In this document: piece by piece, positions 6,687-7,572 of the stretch
How the letters are laid out: every line of letters begins with the position of its first letter
Numbering within the stretch: the stretch's first letter is position 1
Assembly: GCA_943349385.1 (NCBI GenBank)
Contig: CALQZM010000040.1
Span: 1-7,572, forward strand
Length of the DNA: 7,572 bases
Source of the DNA: Candidatus Peribacteria bacterium
GTDB lineage: Bacteria > Patescibacteriota > Gracilibacteria > UBA1369 > GCA-2718715
Reading direction: 5' to 3'
The notes under the pieces: generated by a model
Database searches by the model: none
The model's input: only the letters and a program-made list of their open reading frames with translations
What the model was told of the DNA's origin: nothing
Made by a program: the position numbers and the translations under genes

Positions 6687-6947
6687 TTATTTTGCTTGTA
6701 ATTGCTTAGCTTTTTCTAGTTTTTCTTTGAATTTATTAACTCTACCACCTGTATCAATAAGTTTTTGAGTTTTAGTATAAAATGGATGGGAATCAGATGA
6801 TATTTCTACTCTAAGTACAAAATAGTCAACTCCGTCCACAGTTTTAGTTTCGCCTGATTTTAAGGTAGAAGTTGTAAAAAACTCTGTACCTGTAGAAGTA
6901 TCTAAAAAGATTACTTTGTTTACTTTTGGATGAATATCGTTCTTCAT
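6687..6947 (-). CDS. rpmE2: Large-subunit ribosomal protein bL31, type B (zinc-free)
   Basis: bL31 bridges the two ribosomal subunits near the central protuberance. This 86-residue protein starts MKNDIHPKVNKVIFLDTSTG, typical of the type B form. It contains the family signature EISSDSHPFYTKTQKLIDT at about 49-67 and the GGRVNKF segment at 68-74. It has no cysteine at all, so it lacks the zinc site of type A bL31 and can be used under zinc limitation, as known for YtiA/RpmE2. A lysine-rich tail (KFKEKLEKAKQLQAK) extends beyond the core. No Shine-Dalgarno sequence is visible. The promoter (TTGCAA, 17 bp, TATTAT) shares its -35 with the divergent regulator gene, and an inverted repeat covers its -10 and start. 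It is probably a single-gene transcript ending at 6631-6659. Confidence 0.93.
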   Translation of the reverse strand: MKNDIHPKVNKVIFLDTSTGTEFFTTSTLKSGETKTVDGVDYFVLRVEISSDSHPFYTKTQKLIDTGGRVNKFKEKLEKAKQLQAK

Positions 6948-6969
6948 AATATAAAAATTGGTAACAATA

Positions 6970-6994
6970 AAGTATTAGCAAGCCGATAATACTT
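6970..6994. promoter_or_regulatory. Inverted repeat over the rpmE2 -10 and start (candidate operator)
   Basis: Arms AAGTATTA (6970-6977) and TAATACTT (6987-6994) are perfect complements, separated by 9 bases. The dyad spans the rpmE2 -10 (6991-6986) and its predicted start near 6979. An rpmE2 transcript would therefore contain only one arm, which makes a DNA operator more likely than an RNA hairpin. The adjacent YerC/YecD-like regulator is the nearest candidate to bind it. Confidence 0.45.
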
Positions 6995-7014
6995 AAAAAA
7001 ATCCCTTATTGCAA
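6986..7014 (-). promoter_or_regulatory. Promoter of rpmE2
   Basis: On the minus strand, -35 TTGCAA (7014-7009), a 17-bp spacer and -10 TATTAT (6991-6986). The predicted start near 6979 gives a leader of about 32 bases. The -35 is self-complementary and is also the -35 of the divergent promoter. Confidence 0.6.
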
Positions 7015-7037
7015 GGCAAAATCAACTAAGTTATACT
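7009..7037 (+). promoter_or_regulatory. Promoter of the YerC/YecD-like regulator gene
   Basis: On the plus strand, -35 TTGCAA (7009-7014), an exact 17-bp spacer and -10 TATACT (7032-7037). The predicted start near 7044 leaves a leader of about 22 bases with no Shine-Dalgarno sequence before the ATG at 7066. Confidence 0.7.
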
Positions 7038-7065
7038 GTTTTTCGTGAGCCTTTAATAAAAATCC

Positions 7066-7356
7066 ATGAAATACGAAATCTCAGAGCGGGACCTAAATGA
7101 ACTTTCAGACGCATTTTTATGCCTAAAAACTAAGAATGAAATTAAAAAATTTCTAAAAGATTTATGCTCCACATTAGAATTAACAAATTTAGTAGATAGA
7201 TATAAAATAGCCCAAAGAGTTTACAAAGGTATGCCTTACCGAAAAATATCCGAAAACCTAAAATGTTCAACCACAACAGTTACACGAGTCGCAGCTTGGG
7301 TCAATCAAGGCAAAGGCGGCTTTCAAACGGTTTTCGAAAGACTTGATATAAAATAA
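7066..7356 (+). CDS. YerC/YecD-type TrpR-family DNA-binding regulator
   Basis: A 96-residue, all-helical protein of the Trp repressor superfamily, YerC/YecD branch (TIGR02531). The region KNEIKKFLKDLCSTLELTNLVDRYKIAQRV at about 23-52 matches the family's dimerisation core, which resembles EDLCTxxEIxxLxxRxxVAxxL. A helix-turn-helix follows at about 58-78 (YRKISENLKCSTTTVTRV), then the typical GKGGFQTVFERL tail at 82-93. It lacks extra domains, so any effector must bind the core. Its target is unknown. In this family the tryptophan-pocket residues of E. coli TrpR are generally not conserved, so a tryptophan response should not be assumed. It is divergent from rpmE2 through a shared -35, next to a dyad that could be its operator, and its transcript ends at a strong terminator at 7377-7411. 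Confidence 0.85.
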   Translation: MKYEISERDLNELSDAFLCLKTKNEIKKFLKDLCSTLELTNLVDRYKIAQRVYKGMPYRKISENLKCSTTTVTRVAAWVNQGKGGFQTVFERLDIK

Positions 7357-7376
7357 TCATACCCAATCGTACAAAC

Positions 7377-7411
7377 AAAAAAAAGACGGCTCAACAGAGC
7401 CGTCTTTTTTT
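7377..7411. terminator. Bidirectional intrinsic terminator between the regulator and gyrA
   Basis: A GC-rich stem with arms GACGGCTC and GAGCCGTC and a 4-base loop (AACA) is flanked by eight A on the left and seven T on the right. It therefore works as a stem plus T-run on both strands. It terminates the plus-strand regulator gene (stop 7356) and the minus-strand gyrA (stop 7429). Confidence 0.95.
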
Positions 7412-7428
7412 AAAGTTCTAAGCGAATT

Positions 7429-7572
7429 CTAGACAAGTGTTTCTTGCTCTACTTTTGATGCTCCATCTGCATCTTCTAATTCAACGCCAGCATCTGCACC
7501 CATAATATTTTCTTGATTCGGGAGAGTAGACATAGATACTACCATGTCATCTTTATTCATTCTCATTACATA
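7429..7572 (-). CDS. gyrA: C-terminal tail of DNA gyrase subunit A (5' part outside window)
   Basis: The last 47 codons of a minus-strand gene entering from the right edge and ending at TAG. The first visible residues, YVMRMNKDDMVVSMSTLP, match the end of the last beta-propeller blade of GyrA, where a GVxVMRM.xGDKVxS pattern is usual. The following acidic tail (ENIMGADAGVELEDADGASK) resembles the variable, negatively charged C-termini of gyrase A subunits, which tune DNA wrapping. ParC is the alternative, because the two share this region and only about 18 informative residues are visible. The gene ends 18 bp before the shared bidirectional terminator. Confidence 0.7.
   Translation of the reverse strand, partial: YVMRMNKDDMVVSMSTLPNQENIMGADAGVELEDADGASKVEQETLV

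Noticed and set aside
557..7356. Possible UGA recoding, as in Gracilibacteria/Absconditabacteria
   Set aside because: All complete genes keep normal family lengths and motifs with no internal TGA, and TGG codes the tryptophans. The standard bacterial code suffices.

Overview
This is an AT-rich, gene-dense bacterial chromosome segment with nine protein genes, two of them cut by the window edges. Intergenic gaps are short: the longest is about 150 bases and the operon junctions are 0-8 bases. No RNA gene, insertion sequence, integrase or CRISPR array is visible. Most starts lack a convincing Shine-Dalgarno sequence, no gene ends in TGA (six TAA, three TAG), and the standard code reads every gene without an internal stop. 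The mix (YerC/YecD-type TrpR relative, type B bL31, small compact genes) would fit a streamlined lineage such as a Patescibacteria/CPR member. That placement is an inference, because the window holds no marker that settles taxonomy.

Layout: (1) 1-482, minus: 5' part of ruvA. (2) 557-1129, minus: HD-domain nucleotidase of the YfbR/HDDC2 type. (3) 1170-2201, plus: a divergent member of the arginine N-succinyltransferase (AstA) family, divergent from the HD gene across 40 bp and ending 7 bp from the convergent tgt. (4) 6538 down to 2209, minus: a tightly packed operon aroC-gshA-gshB-tgt with junctions of 1 bp overlap, 4 bp gap and 8 bp overlap. It is driven by a well-formed promoter (TTGATA, 17 bp, TATACT). 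(5) 6687-6947, minus: rpmE2 (zinc-free bL31) with its own terminator, so it is separated from the aroC operon. (6) 7066-7356, plus: a YerC/YecD-type TrpR-family regulator divergent from rpmE2. (7) 7429-7572, minus: the C-terminal tail of what looks like DNA gyrase subunit A, sharing a strong bidirectional terminator with the regulator gene.

How they work together: the operon couples the last shared step of aromatic synthesis (AroC) with both steps of glutathione synthesis (GshA of the ferrooxidans/proteobacterial type, GshB) and queuosine tRNA modification (Tgt). The regulator gene and rpmE2 are driven by back-to-back promoters that share one palindromic -35 hexamer (TTGCAA), each with an exact 17-bp spacer. 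A perfect 8+8 bp inverted repeat covers the rpmE2 -10 and predicted start. A second palindrome covers the aroC -10. These are candidate operators, and the TrpR-like protein is the obvious nearby candidate to bind them, though this is unproven.

Most interesting points: the shared -35 divergent promoter with its inverted repeat, the isolated AstA-like acyltransferase, the unusual aroC-gshA-gshB-tgt operon, and an exceptional GC-rich hairpin at the end of gshA just before gshB. I found no clear new defence, mobile or RNA system.
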